A stretch of 11,147 bases of DNA from Oscillospiraceae bacterium (GCA_003499325.1 DNIP01000164.1:26063-37209), one strand, 5' to 3'; counted from the stretch's first letter, positions 1-7,517 are shown. Numbers and translations: made by a program. The notes: a model not told the origin generated them from the letters alone.

Positions 1-60
1 ATCTGCACCGGTATGCTGTGTGCCAACTGTCTGTGTAACTGCTGTTCTCGCGGGTGCTGA
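1..60 (+). CDS. C-terminal end of a gene cut by the left edge (cysteine-rich tail)
   Basis: Frame 1 is open from the window edge to a TGA at 58-60. It encodes a 19-residue end containing seven cysteines, reading ICTGMLCANCLCNCCSRGC. The stop overlaps the ATG of the next gene (TGATG), the usual layout of translationally coupled genes, and this is the main reason to believe the frame is real. The clustered cysteines suggest a metal-binding or disulfide-rich tail. Too little is visible to name a family. Some clostridial proteins of unknown function carry similar cysteine-rich ends, but I cannot confirm the link. Confidence 0.5.
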   Translation: MCTGMLCANCLCNCCSRGC

Positions 61-599
61 TGATGAAAACCTCTATGAAAGTATCTTTGGGCGGCGTAGT
101 AGCCGCCCTCAGCCTTGTACTGATGTTTTTGACGTCGGTGATCCCCTTCGGCACCTACGCGTTCCCGACCTTTGCCGGCATATTACTGGTGTTATTGGTG
201 ATCAATCTCGGGTACAAATGGGCGATCGCCGTCTATTTCATCACGGCGGTCCTCTCCTTTTTACTGCTGTCCGATAAAGAAGCGGCTTTATACTATACCG
301 CTTTTCTGGGGTTTTATCCGATCCTCAAAAGTGTGATCGAGCGGATTCCGTCAAAAATCTTGCAGTATATCGTCAAATTCGCTGTTTTCAACGTCTGCAT
401 CATCTCAGCGTTCTTCATCGGCATGACGCTGTTGTCCATCCCGAAAGAGAGCTTCACGCTCTTCGGCGTGTATCTGCCGTGGGTATTTTTGATCATCGGC
501 AATGTGTTTTTCCTTTTATACGACCTATGTATTACAAGACTTGTAACACTTTATCTGTTCAAGTGGCATAAAAAGCTGAATAAAAATACAAAGCTGTAA
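60..599 (+). CDS. small polytopic membrane protein, possibly ECF-transporter S-component-like
   Basis: A 179-residue, very hydrophobic protein. It has a short basic N-terminus, about five or six membrane segments (roughly residues 8-30, 34-50, 53-72, 77-92, 103-126 and 135-160) and a lysine-rich C-terminus, so it is an integral membrane protein. The opening pattern (MKxSxKVSLGGVVAALS) and the size resemble the substrate-binding S-components of energy-coupling-factor vitamin transporters and related uncharacterised clostridial proteins. I see no signature residue that would fix a substrate. The start is either ATG60, which overlaps the upstream TGA, or ATG63, which sits at better spacing from a weak GGG at 52-54. 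A GTG at 54 is possible but less likely. The overlap implies co-translation with the cysteine-rich upstream gene. The function is not known. Confidence 0.75.
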   Translation: MMKTSMKVSLGGVVAALSLVLMFLTSVIPFGTYAFPTFAGILLVLLVINLGYKWAIAVYFITAVLSFLLLSDKEAALYYTAFLGFYPILKSVIERIPSKILQYIVKFAVFNVCIISAFFIGMTLLSIPKESFTLFGVYLPWVFLIIGNVFFLLYDLCITRLVTLYLFKWHKKLNKNTKL

Positions 600-605
600 C
601 CGACA

Positions 606-634
606 TTGCAATAACAGTCGAAAAATAGTATCAT
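606..634 (+). promoter_or_regulatory. candidate sigma-A promoter of the lysozyme gene
   Basis: TTGCAA at 606-611 and TATCAT at 629-634 are separated by 17 bases, in the 64-base gap before the lysozyme gene. An alternative -10 (TATAAA, 634-639) would need a 22-base spacer. No clear terminator lies between the upstream membrane gene and this site, so read-through is also possible. Confidence 0.4.
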
Positions 635-663
635 ATAAATAACGAAACTTAGGCGGTGAGAGT

Positions 664-2616
664 ATGAAAAGAAGAATCGATTTGATCACAGCGATCCTGC
701 TGGTGATCGCCGTATTGATATCGCTATTTGTCGGCGCATACCCTACGGCTTCCGCCGCCGAATCGGAATATGCCGATATCGGCGCGGCATATGATGAACT
801 CGCCGAAACAGGCTATCCGCATCGCGCGATCTCCTTAGAGGGTATTCCCGACGACTTCAACAGCGATATCAAAGCGGGCGTGCGGCATATTTATCTGAGC
901 AAAAGCACCGCTTATCTCAAAATCAACGAGCGTTTTCTGCTGAATGTCACCGACGCATATTCTCATACCGTCAACGCGCGTGTGGAGTTCACCTCGAACG
1001 CGACCTCCGTCGCTGAGGTCAATGACAGCGGCTATGTCACCGCCAAGAGGAACGGTACCGCCAAGATCAGCGTATATGACAGCGTATCGGGCGAGAGCCT
1101 TACCTGCACCGTCCATGTCGGTGAGGAACACGCTCCCACCGTCGCGCCGACCGTCGCTCCGACGGACGAGCCTACCGATCCGCCCGCACCGACACAAAAA
1201 CCCACTCAACCGCCGACACAGCCTCCTACACAGGCGCCCACTACGGCTCCCACGCCTACCACACCTCCCGAAACCCTCTCGTTGAGCGCAAGCTCCGCTA
1301 CCGTCTATACCGGCAACTACTATCATCTGAAAGCGACTTCGAACGCTGCCGTCAGCTTCAAGAGCTCCGACACTTCCGTCGCAACCGTCAACAGCAGCGG
1401 TATCATCACCGCCGTCAAAGCGGGTACCGTCACCATCACGGCAAGCACCTCCACCAAATCCGCTACCTGTCGGATTACGGTCAAGAGCGGCTCCTCGGTC
1501 AACCTGTCGCAAAAGTCCTGTTCTGTCGACCGATTCATGACCATCATGCTCAAAAGCACTACCTCGGGCGTTACATGGTCGAGCTCCGACACCTCGGTCG
1601 CTACCGTTTACAACGAGGGAATGTACGGCTTGATCTACGGCAAAAAAGCCGGTACAGCCGTTCTAACCGTCAGTACTTCATCCGGCGCCGCCACCTGTCT
1701 GGTGACCGTTGAACCCTCTTATCCCGTACAGTTTGCCTATTCTTCGCCGAACTGTGCCGCAAAGAACCAGACCGTGACCCTGATCTGCGTGACCGATACC
1801 ATGCGTACCGGCGTGCGCTTTGCGGTCGATATGGGATCGTCCACCAGATATGTTGATGCGACATCTAAGGTTCAAGAGGGCGACACCTACGTCTGGAAGG
1901 GTACCACATCCTTCTCATCGGCCGGTACATACGACGTCAAGGCGTATTCTCAGTTCAACGGCGGAACAGCATGGTATTCCTGCAAGGACGGTGAAACAAC
2001 CGCCTATGTCACCAATTCCAACGACATGACGACGACCGTCAAGGCTGAACGGCGCGCTTCCGATCAGCTGATCGATCTGATCGCGACCTTTGAGGGCTTC
2101 TCATCCTCCGTTTACATTGATCCGATCACTCATGATGATCCGACCCTCGGCTATGGCGTTCTGGTCTTTCCCGGCGAAAAATTCTATAATAACCTGACCA
2201 GAACACAGGCATACGCGTATCTGGTGCAAAATGTCAATAATGCAGGCTATACCTCCGACGTCAACTACTTTTTGAAGGACAAGGATATTGAATTCAATCA
2301 ACAGCAATTTGACGCGTTAGTGTGCTTTGCTTATAACAACGGCACGGGGCCGTTCTTCAACGATGATGAGTTGATCGACGCTTTAATGGATTGTAAGCAT
2401 AACGGCTCACGCGATTTCAATTATATCAACAAGCAATATTTTATCGATAAATTCTGCCAGTATCATCACGCGGGCGGCGATTGCGTCTACGGGCTCTTGT
2501 ACCGCCGCGTCGATGAGACCGAGATGTTCTTCTACGGTGATTATGAGGCGAATTACGGCAACTACAAATATCCGATCAAATTCGAATGCGCCTACGATCC
2601 TTCCTTCCATACATAA
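664..2616 (+). CDS. secreted multidomain lysozyme: three BIG2 Ig-like domains, P/T linker, GH24-type catalytic domain
   Basis: A 650-residue exported peptidoglycan hydrolase (N-acetylmuramidase type) by domain content. Residues 1-32 form a signal peptide: MKRR, a hydrophobic core, then a likely cut after ASA. BIG2-like domains lie near 79-152, 205-275 and 279-350, marked by the repeated pattern 'S.DTSVATV..G.I.A..AGT..IT'. A proline/threonine linker (APT/PPTQ repeats) spans about 157-203. A further beta-sandwich-like domain covers about 353-452. The C-terminal 190 residues resemble phage T4-type lysozyme. E477 in FEGF, D486, T494 and the GYG at 496-498 match the catalytic Glu-Asp-Thr series, with the same E-to-D spacing of 9 as T4 lysozyme (E11, D20). 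FNQQQFDALVCFAYNNG (544-560) and GLLYRRVDETEMFF (610-623) fit the rest of the fold. ATG664 follows the ribosome site AGGCGGTGAG (651-660). There is no sortase motif or anchor, so retention at the wall probably relies on the Ig-like domains. Confidence 0.88.
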   Translation: MKRRIDLITAILLVIAVLISLFVGAYPTASAAESEYADIGAAYDELAETGYPHRAISLEGIPDDFNSDIKAGVRHIYLSKSTAYLKINERFLLNVTDAYSHTVNARVEFTSNATSVAEVNDSGYVTAKRNGTAKISVYDSVSGESLTCTVHVGEEHAPTVAPTVAPTDEPTDPPAPTQKPTQPPTQPPTQAPTTAPTPTTPPETLSLSASSATVYTGNYYHLKATSNAAVSFKSSDTSVATVNSSGIITAVKAGTVTITASTSTKSATCRITVKSGSSVNLSQKSCSVDRFMTIMLKSTTSGVTWSSSDTSVATVYNEGMYGLIYGKKAGTAVLTVSTSSGAATCLVTVEPSYPVQFAYSSPNCAAKNQTVTLICVTDTMRTGVRFAVDMGSSTRYVDATSKVQEGDTYVWKGTTSFSSAGTYDVKAYSQFNGGTAWYSCKDGETTAYVTNSNDMTTTVKAERRASDQLIDLIATFEGFSSSVYIDPITHDDPTLGYGVLVFPGEKFYNNLTRTQAYAYLVQNVNNAGYTSDVNYFLKDKDIEFNQQQFDALVCFAYNNGTGPFFNDDELIDALMDCKHNGSRDFNYINKQYFIDKFCQYHHAGGDCVYGLLYRRVDETEMFFYGDYEANYGNYKYPIKFECAYDPSFHT

Positions 2617-2624
2617 AATGATAC

Positions 2625-2665
2625 AAGCCCTCATAAGATGGATTGGGTGATTTTATGAAGGGCTT
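2625..2665 (+). promoter_or_regulatory. hairpin that buries the start codon of the SpoIIM-like gene
   Basis: AAGCCCTCATAA (2625-2636) pairs with TTATGAAGGGCTT (2653-2665) through 12 base pairs with one bulged A. G2637-U2652 and A2638-U2651 can extend the stem. The ribosome site GGGTGA (2645-2650) lies in the loop, and the ATG (2655-2657) lies in the right arm. No T-run follows, so it does not look like a terminator. It could limit translation of the SpoIIM-like gene or separate its expression from the lysozyme gene. The pairing is seen; the regulatory role is inferred. Confidence 0.5.
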
Positions 2666-3332
2666 AGTATTAACATTCAGAAACAACAAACAAAAGGTGA
2701 TCCATCTTCCCGACATCAAGCAGCACGGATATGACCTAAAGCACTTAGTCTCGCGCTTCGGCATTCAGTCGGCGTTTGCCGCGGCATTTGTGATCGGGTT
2801 GGTCGTTGGCGCCGCGACCGGACGAGGATTCAGCCGCGAAACCTTCGAAAAGCTGGATCTGCTGTTCATTACTAACATTGACGCGCGCTTGGATATGAGC
2901 GTGTTCGACATCTTCATATCCTGCTTTGTATCGTATTTTTTGTTCATCTTCTGCGTCTTTTTATCGGCACTGTCGGTATGGGGCTTTATGACCGTGCCGC
3001 TGCTCAGCGCTCTCAAGGGTTTTACCGTCGGACTATCCTCGGCGTTCATCTTCTCACAGTATCAGCTGGCGGGGATCGGCTTCTATATCCTGGTCGTATT
3101 GCCCGGCACGGTGCTCTTCCTGTTCACACTGATCCGTTACGCGACACATGGGTTCAGGATGTCACTGCGATATCTGCGCCTATCGATGTTCAACCACGAT
3201 ACGGAAGCTGTGCTGAGAAAGCACTTGAAAATCTTCTTGAAGCATACGATGTTTGCGCTCTTGTCCATCGGCGTATGCGCTGTTGCGGATATGATCCTGT
3301 GGATCCTGTTCGCGAACAGATTTCAATTTTGA
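2655..3332 (+). CDS. SpoIIM-family (stage II sporulation protein M-like) membrane protein
   Basis: A 225-residue membrane protein with helices at about 38-55, 84-113, 115-135, 138-162 and 199-221. The centre resembles SpoIIM-family proteins: a hydrophobic run ending in 'G..TVPLLSALKGFTVGLS' (110-128), a short loop, then 'GIGFYILVVLPGTVLFLFTLI' (140-160), matching the family's 'KGFSIG...G...LLxxLPQN' pattern. In Bacillus, SpoIIM is the membrane anchor of the SpoIID-SpoIIP peptidoglycan-degrading complex used in engulfment. Many SpoIIM-family proteins in Clostridia are paralogues with no known role, and the family's usual asparagine after LP is glycine here, so the canonical role is not assured. 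ATG2655 is chosen because GGGTGA (2645-2650) precedes it. The TTG at 2643 would add four residues without a ribosome site. The gene lies 38 bases after the lysozyme gene and 10 before the next one. Confidence 0.65.
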   Translation: MKGLVLTFRNNKQKVIHLPDIKQHGYDLKHLVSRFGIQSAFAAAFVIGLVVGAATGRGFSRETFEKLDLLFITNIDARLDMSVFDIFISCFVSYFLFIFCVFLSALSVWGFMTVPLLSALKGFTVGLSSAFIFSQYQLAGIGFYILVVLPGTVLFLFTLIRYATHGFRMSLRYLRLSMFNHDTEAVLRKHLKIFLKHTMFALLSIGVCAVADMILWILFANRFQF

Positions 3333-3342
3333 AGAGGAAGCT

Positions 3343-4338
3343 ATGACAAACGAAAGAAAAAGGATGCGATTCGAGGTATTGCTCGAACGATACTTCTCGA
3401 ATTTTCATCGCATCGTCTTGACAAATCTGCTCTTTGCGATCCCGTCCGCCGTGGTTTTCGGCGCGTTATACGCACTGAACAACGCGTTATTTCACGGCGC
3501 GATCAGTCTGCCGCTCATGCTGACGTCGATTATCCTGCTGTTTCCGTTTTACTCGGGCGTCGTGCTGGTGAGCCGCAATATCGCGCGAGGAGACGGAAAG
3601 ATAGCGGTTGTGAAAACCTTTTTGACCGCGATCAAGGACAACTTTCTGCACTTCCTCGTGCATGGTATCGTCATCTATATCATCGTCACGTTCAGCGTTT
3701 TAGCGGTGTCTGTCTATGTCGGATTCCTGTCGGCGGGATGGTTCTTCTATGTACTGCTGTTTTTCAGTATCATCATCGCGCTTTTGTTTCTGTATACGAT
3801 CTTCTACATTCCCGTAATGAGCGTGACATACGATCTGCCCCTGCGATACATTTACAAAAACAGCCTGTTGATGTCGTTCGGCGAGTTCAAGAACAATATC
3901 TTCGCCACCATTGCGGTCGGCGTTGTATTCGGCATCTGCTTTACGGCGGTAGCATTCATCCGCTCGGCGACTCTACTTGCGATCATGGTCTCTCTGCTGT
4001 GGGCATTACTGATCCCCGCGACCGTCACCTTCATGATCATCTTCTTTATTTACGACGGCATGACCAACATTATGCGCAACAAAGAGGATATCAGCGGTGA
4101 ATTGTCCGAGAAGATTGAAAAGGGACTTAAGGAGCAGGCAGAGAAAGAAGCAGCTCAAGCGACTCAGCCTGTGCAGGACGACTTTTCCGATATCGATATC
4201 AGCACGTTGAAGGATACCGACGACTACATCTTCCACAACGGCAAGATGGTCAAGCAGAGCACCCTCCTCAAAATGATCCGTGAGCAACAGGAGAAGGCAG
4301 GGGAGAGCAAAAAGGAGTCAACCGATTCTGCTGAATAA
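3343..4338 (+). CDS. YesL/DUF624-like polytopic membrane protein with soluble C-terminal tail
   Basis: A 331-residue protein with a basic N-terminus (MTNERKR) and six or more membrane helices at about 24-47, 55-77, 104-128, 132-158, 187-206 and 209-238. The cytosolic-looking tail of about 90 residues is highly charged. 'FSNFHRIVLTNLLFAIPSAVVFGALYAL' near the N-terminus, and a long helix pair ending in 'YIPVMSVTYDLPLRYIYKNSLLMSFG', recall the YesL/DUF624 membrane family found beside sugar-uptake and envelope genes. The tail holds a possible short motif, 'DDYIFHNGKMVKQSTLLKMI' (293-312), next to a Glu/Lys-rich coiled-coil-prone stretch (250-275). A good ribosome site, AGAGGAAG, ends just before ATG3343. 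The 10-base gap to the SpoIIM-like gene indicates an operon, and a strong terminator follows 15 bases after the stop. The function is unknown; the family call is by pattern only. Confidence 0.7.
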   Translation: MTNERKRMRFEVLLERYFSNFHRIVLTNLLFAIPSAVVFGALYALNNALFHGAISLPLMLTSIILLFPFYSGVVLVSRNIARGDGKIAVVKTFLTAIKDNFLHFLVHGIVIYIIVTFSVLAVSVYVGFLSAGWFFYVLLFFSIIIALLFLYTIFYIPVMSVTYDLPLRYIYKNSLLMSFGEFKNNIFATIAVGVVFGICFTAVAFIRSATLLAIMVSLLWALLIPATVTFMIIFFIYDGMTNIMRNKEDISGELSEKIEKGLKEQAEKEAAQATQPVQDDFSDIDISTLKDTDDYIFHNGKMVKQSTLLKMIREQQEKAGESKKESTDSAE

Positions 4339-4353
4339 GCCTATAGAAAGAAC

Positions 4354-4383
4354 AAAGCCAAGTTCGAGATGAACTTGGCTTTT
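4354..4383. terminator. bidirectional rho-independent terminator between convergent operons
   Basis: AAAGCCAAGTTC (4354-4365) and GAACTTGGCTTT (4371-4382) form a perfect 12-bp stem with the 5-base loop GAGAT. A T-rich stretch follows on the + strand (TTTT, then TGTTTGTGTTT). On the - strand the stem is followed by TTTGTTCTTT. It can therefore stop both the rightward membrane operon and the leftward pgcA transcript. Confidence 0.85.
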
Positions 4384-4444
4384 ATGTTTGTGTTTATTTG
4401 TTAGGGTAGCTCTCGTGTCTGCCCCTATCACATAGTCAATATGA

Positions 4445-6160
4445 TTATTTCAGATAACCGTTCATATCCTCGGCGATCTTGTCGGTGATCGCCTTCGCTT
4501 CATCAGCGGTAGCGCCGATCGCGGTGATATAGATCTTGATCTTCGGCTCGGTACCCGAGGGTCTGACGATCGCGCAGTGACCGCCCTCGGTGGTGTAGGA
4601 GAGCACGTTGGACTTGGGCAGATCGATCTTTTCAGTAGCGCCCGTCACGAGGTCGGTAGCGACATGGGTATCGTAATCGGCAATCGATACGACCTTGTAG
4701 CCTGCGATCGTTTTGGGCGCGTTCTCGCGAAGGCTGTCCATAATACTCGCCATCTTCTGCATACCCTCGGCGCCTTCAAAGTAGAAGTTCAGCGTGGTAT
4801 TCAGATAGTAACCGTATTCATTATAGATACCGTCGATGATATCGACCAGCGACTTGCCCTGCTTCTTATAATATGCCGCCATCTCGCAGATCAGCATGGA
4901 CGCGACGACAGCGTCCTTATCTCTGACGTAAGTGCCCGCAAGATAGCCGCAGCTCTCCTCAAAGCCGAATACAAAGCGATCCTCTTCATTCTTCTGCTCG
5001 AGACCTAAGATGATCTCGCCGATGTACTTGAAGCCAGTCAGGCAGTTTCTCAGCTCGCAGTCATACTTCTTGCAGATCGCTTCGATAATCTTAGTGGTGA
5101 CGATCGTCTTGACGACAACGGGATTCTCGGGGAGATTGCCCAGCGCCTTGCGGCTTTTGAGGATATACTCGGTGAGCATCGCGCCGATCTCATTACCGGT
5201 ATACAGACGATAGGTGCCGTCGGCACGCTTTGCCGCAATGCTGACGCGGTCGGAGTCGGGGTCGGTCGCCAACAGCAGATCGGCGTCATTCGCCTTGCAG
5301 TATTCGAGACCCTTTTCGAGCGCTTCTTCCAGCTCGGGGTTGGGGAAGGGGCAGGTGGTAAAGTTGCCGTCGGGCATTTCCTGCTCCTTGACGATCACGA
5401 CATTCTCCATGCCTATATCGGACAGAACGCGTCTGACAAGCTTATTGCCCGCGCCGTTGAGCGGCGTATATACGATCTTCAGATCGGTACCCTCGCAGAT
5501 ACCGGCGTTGACCTGATTCTTCTTGACCTCATCCAGATAGCTGTCGTAAACAGCGTCCTTGACATATTCGATGGAGCCGTTTTTCAGCGCTTCCTCAAAA
5601 TCGCAGAGCTTAACGTCGTCGAACATATCCAGTGCCTGGATCTCATCGAATACCATACCCGCGGCGACGTCGGTCATCTGACAGCCGTCCTCGCCATATG
5701 CCTTGTAGCCGTTATACTTAGCGGGATTATGACTGGCGGTAACCATGATACCCGCCACACAGCCAAGATGACGAACCAGATAGCTCAGCACGGGAGTGGG
5801 CTCGAGCTCCTCTGTGATATATGCTTTGATACCGTTCGCCGCCAGTACGCGAGCCGCCTCGATCTTGAAGAGATCGGAGTTGATGCGCGAATCGTGAGAG
5901 ATCGCCACAGCGCCTGTGCCGTACTTCTTTTTGATATAGTTAGCCAGACCCTGCGTCGCGTGACGAACGACATAAATATTCATTCTGTTGGTTCCTGCGC
6001 CGAGTACGCCGCGCAGTCCTGCCGTACCGAATTTCAGCGGGGTATAAAAGCGGTCATAGATCGCGTCGTTATCATCCTTGACAGCTTCCAGTTCCTCGAC
6101 TATTTCAGCATCCTCGGTAGCCTTTTCAAGCCATTCCTTGTAAATGTTCCTATAATCCAT
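4445..6160 (-). CDS. pgcA: phospho-sugar mutase (alpha-phosphoglucomutase / phosphomannomutase, PgcA type)
   Basis: A 571-residue cytosolic enzyme of the alpha-D-phosphohexomutase superfamily. It interconverts glucose 6-phosphate and glucose 1-phosphate (or the mannose equivalents), feeding UDP-glucose, glycogen and envelope polysaccharide synthesis. All four signature loops are present: the phosphoserine loop TASHNP with S143, the Mg-binding loop DPDSDR (D300, D302, D304), the sugar-binding GFEES (399-403), and the phosphate-binding loop RPSGTEPK (533-540). The N-terminal pattern 'LKFGTAGLRGVLGAGTNRMN' (42-61) and the length are typical of the PgcA/PGM2 branch, whose members run about 570-600 residues. 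ATG6160 is preceded by GGGTGAT at normal spacing. The gene stands alone, leftward, with its own promoter. Substrate preference cannot be read from sequence, but PgcA-type enzymes usually favour glucose phosphates. Confidence 0.95.
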   Translation of the reverse strand: MDYRNIYKEWLEKATEDAEIVEELEAVKDDNDAIYDRFYTPLKFGTAGLRGVLGAGTNRMNIYVVRHATQGLANYIKKKYGTGAVAISHDSRINSDLFKIEAARVLAANGIKAYITEELEPTPVLSYLVRHLGCVAGIMVTASHNPAKYNGYKAYGEDGCQMTDVAAGMVFDEIQALDMFDDVKLCDFEEALKNGSIEYVKDAVYDSYLDEVKKNQVNAGICEGTDLKIVYTPLNGAGNKLVRRVLSDIGMENVVIVKEQEMPDGNFTTCPFPNPELEEALEKGLEYCKANDADLLLATDPDSDRVSIAAKRADGTYRLYTGNEIGAMLTEYILKSRKALGNLPENPVVVKTIVTTKIIEAICKKYDCELRNCLTGFKYIGEIILGLEQKNEEDRFVFGFEESCGYLAGTYVRDKDAVVASMLICEMAAYYKKQGKSLVDIIDGIYNEYGYYLNTTLNFYFEGAEGMQKMASIMDSLRENAPKTIAGYKVVSIADYDTHVATDLVTGATEKIDLPKSNVLSYTTEGGHCAIVRPSGTEPKIKIYITAIGATADEAKAITDKIAEDMNGYLK

Positions 6161-6204
6161 ACTATCACCCTATGAATCAAAATTTGGCATATGTAACCTT
6201 TTTC

Positions 6205-6233
6205 ACTATACCACAAAATGAGTTTATTTACAA
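6205..6233 (-). promoter_or_regulatory. extended -10 promoter of pgcA
   Basis: Read on the - strand, TTGTAA (6233-6228) and TATAGT (6210-6205) are separated by 17 bases. TGG directly precedes the -10, giving an extended TGn element. The start site would fall near 6198, leaving an untranslated leader of about 38 bases that carries the GGGTGAT ribosome site. Confidence 0.6.
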
Positions 6234-6364
6234 TATGTAAGTTCAAGTTTATGAAATTAAGACAAAAAATGCTTTTATTGATATAAATAATCCACAAATT
6301 AGTATCAATCCAATGGATAATAATGGCTTAAAATCGTCGAATAACACAAAAAGAAGCGAAGGTC

Positions 6365-6393
6365 TTGATTTATCAATTATTCTGTAGTATGAT
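6365..6393 (+). promoter_or_regulatory. sigma-A-type promoter of the acidic lipocalin-like gene
   Basis: TTGATT (6365-6370), a 17-base spacer and TATGAT (6388-6393) lie 31 bases ahead of the ATG, with a strong AGGAGGT ribosome site at 6412-6418. It is divergent from the pgcA promoter. The AT-rich 130 bases between the two show nothing else I can identify. Confidence 0.6.
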
Positions 6394-6424
6394 ATTCAAT
6401 GATTGAAAAACAGGAGGTATATTT

Positions 6425-7504
6425 ATGAGTGAAAAGACTAATTCCGAGATGAACAACGAAGAAGTTCTTGACTCCGCGGCCGAGAATACGGAAGAGATCG
6501 CGGCGGCTGAAGAAGCGACCGCTGTGATCGAAAGCACCGACGCGGAAAATACCGACACAGCTGAAACCGCCGATACCGAGAACACAGCAGCGGATGAGGT
6601 TACCGATACCGAGAATACTGAGGTTGCTCAAGAATCCGACGCAGTCGTTGATACCGCTGAGAACAGCGCTCTTGAAAACGCAGAAGCCAACGAGGAAGCA
6701 ACACCTGAGAAGAAGAAATCTCCTTTGCAGGTTCCCGTCATCATCGCTTGCTGCATCCTTGTAGCCGCGCTGCTCGGATTCCTCGTCTACTATGCGTTCT
6801 TCCTGAAGGAACCCGAAAACGTGACCTGGACCAATGAAGTTGACAATGTCACATATTACTATGAGCTCAAATCCGACGGTACCTTCACCGGTTATCTGGG
6901 CAGTATCGAGATGAAAGGTTCCTTCCAGAAAACCAAGGCTGAGGGCAAGAACACCATCACCGTCGACAAGACCTTCGGCAGCTTCTATCAGAATATGCCT
7001 GCTACCTACAGCGTCAAGGGCTCCAAGCTATTCGGTAATCAGGAGATGACCTGCACCTACTCCGAGGATTATGAGTTCACCCTCAAGCAGGGCAAGAGAG
7101 AGAAGAAGCTCCTCGATCTTCCGCAGGACTTCTCTGCCGATGAGGAACTGGTAGGTACATGGATCTTCAAATACATGAACTATGATATCTATAAGGTTAC
7201 CTTCAACAAGGACGGCTCGATGATTCTGGAATTCATCCAGGACGGCATCAAGTACAATGGTATTTATACCATCGAAGGCTCCACCATCAACTTTACCTAT
7301 TATGTTACCGATTCGACGGTTGTTCCGATCGACTATAAGGTTGACGGCGATACCCTGACTTTCATGGGTTATCAGTTTGTACGCGAAGGCAGCGAACTGG
7401 AGAAAGCGACCTCCGACCAGCAGGTACTCACACCTCAAGTAACTGAAACTCAGGCGGCTGAAGCGGCTACAGAAGCAGTCACCGAGGCAGCAGAATCCAA
7501 ATAA
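6425..7504 (+). CDS. single-pass membrane protein: acidic low-complexity N-terminus, two lipocalin/DUF5640-like beta domains outside
   Basis: A 359-residue protein of unknown function. Residues 1-95 are strongly acidic and rich in Ala, Thr, Glu and Asn with no hydrophobic core, including an 11-residue near-repeat around DTENT (about 50-66). A basic stop (EKKK, 95-98) precedes one membrane helix (about 101-126), which predicts the acidic part inside the cell and the rest outside. The external part holds two similar beta-rich segments. One, about 132-212, has 'YYYELKSDGTFTGYLG'. The other, about 241-321, has 'LVGTWIFKY', 'VTFNKDGSMILEF', 'GIYTIEGSTINFTY' and 'YKVDGDTLTFMGYQFVR'. The second matches the lipocalin-like/DUF5640 pattern common in Firmicute surface proteins. 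The last 28 residues are again Ala/Thr/Glu-rich. Promoter and ribosome site are strong and a terminator follows at once, so it is monocistronic. A ligand is not predictable. Confidence 0.85.
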   Translation: MSEKTNSEMNNEEVLDSAAENTEEIAAAEEATAVIESTDAENTDTAETADTENTAADEVTDTENTEVAQESDAVVDTAENSALENAEANEEATPEKKKSPLQVPVIIACCILVAALLGFLVYYAFFLKEPENVTWTNEVDNVTYYYELKSDGTFTGYLGSIEMKGSFQKTKAEGKNTITVDKTFGSFYQNMPATYSVKGSKLFGNQEMTCTYSEDYEFTLKQGKREKKLLDLPQDFSADEELVGTWIFKYMNYDIYKVTFNKDGSMILEFIQDGIKYNGIYTIEGSTINFTYYVTDSTVVPIDYKVDGDTLTFMGYQFVREGSELEKATSDQQVLTPQVTETQAAEAATEAVTEAAESK

Positions 7505-7517
7505 TCTCATACAAAAT

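Noticed and set aside
944..1285. Open frame on the + strand overlapping the P/T linker
   Set aside because: The Pro/Arg/Ser-rich product is a frame-shifted reading of the repetitive linker DNA.
835..1512. Long open frame on the - strand inside the lysozyme gene (225 codons)
   Set aside because: It is antisense to a clear multidomain protein, rich in Gly/Arg/Asp from the reversed Thr/Ser/Pro codons, and has no ribosome site or family pattern.
2643..2654. TTG start at 2643 for the SpoIIM-like gene
   Set aside because: No ribosome site precedes it, whereas GGGTGA is placed correctly for ATG2655.
5729..6175. Open frame on the + strand antisense to pgcA (148 codons)
   Set aside because: It lies wholly over the conserved N-terminal half of pgcA, has no start signal, and its product resembles nothing.
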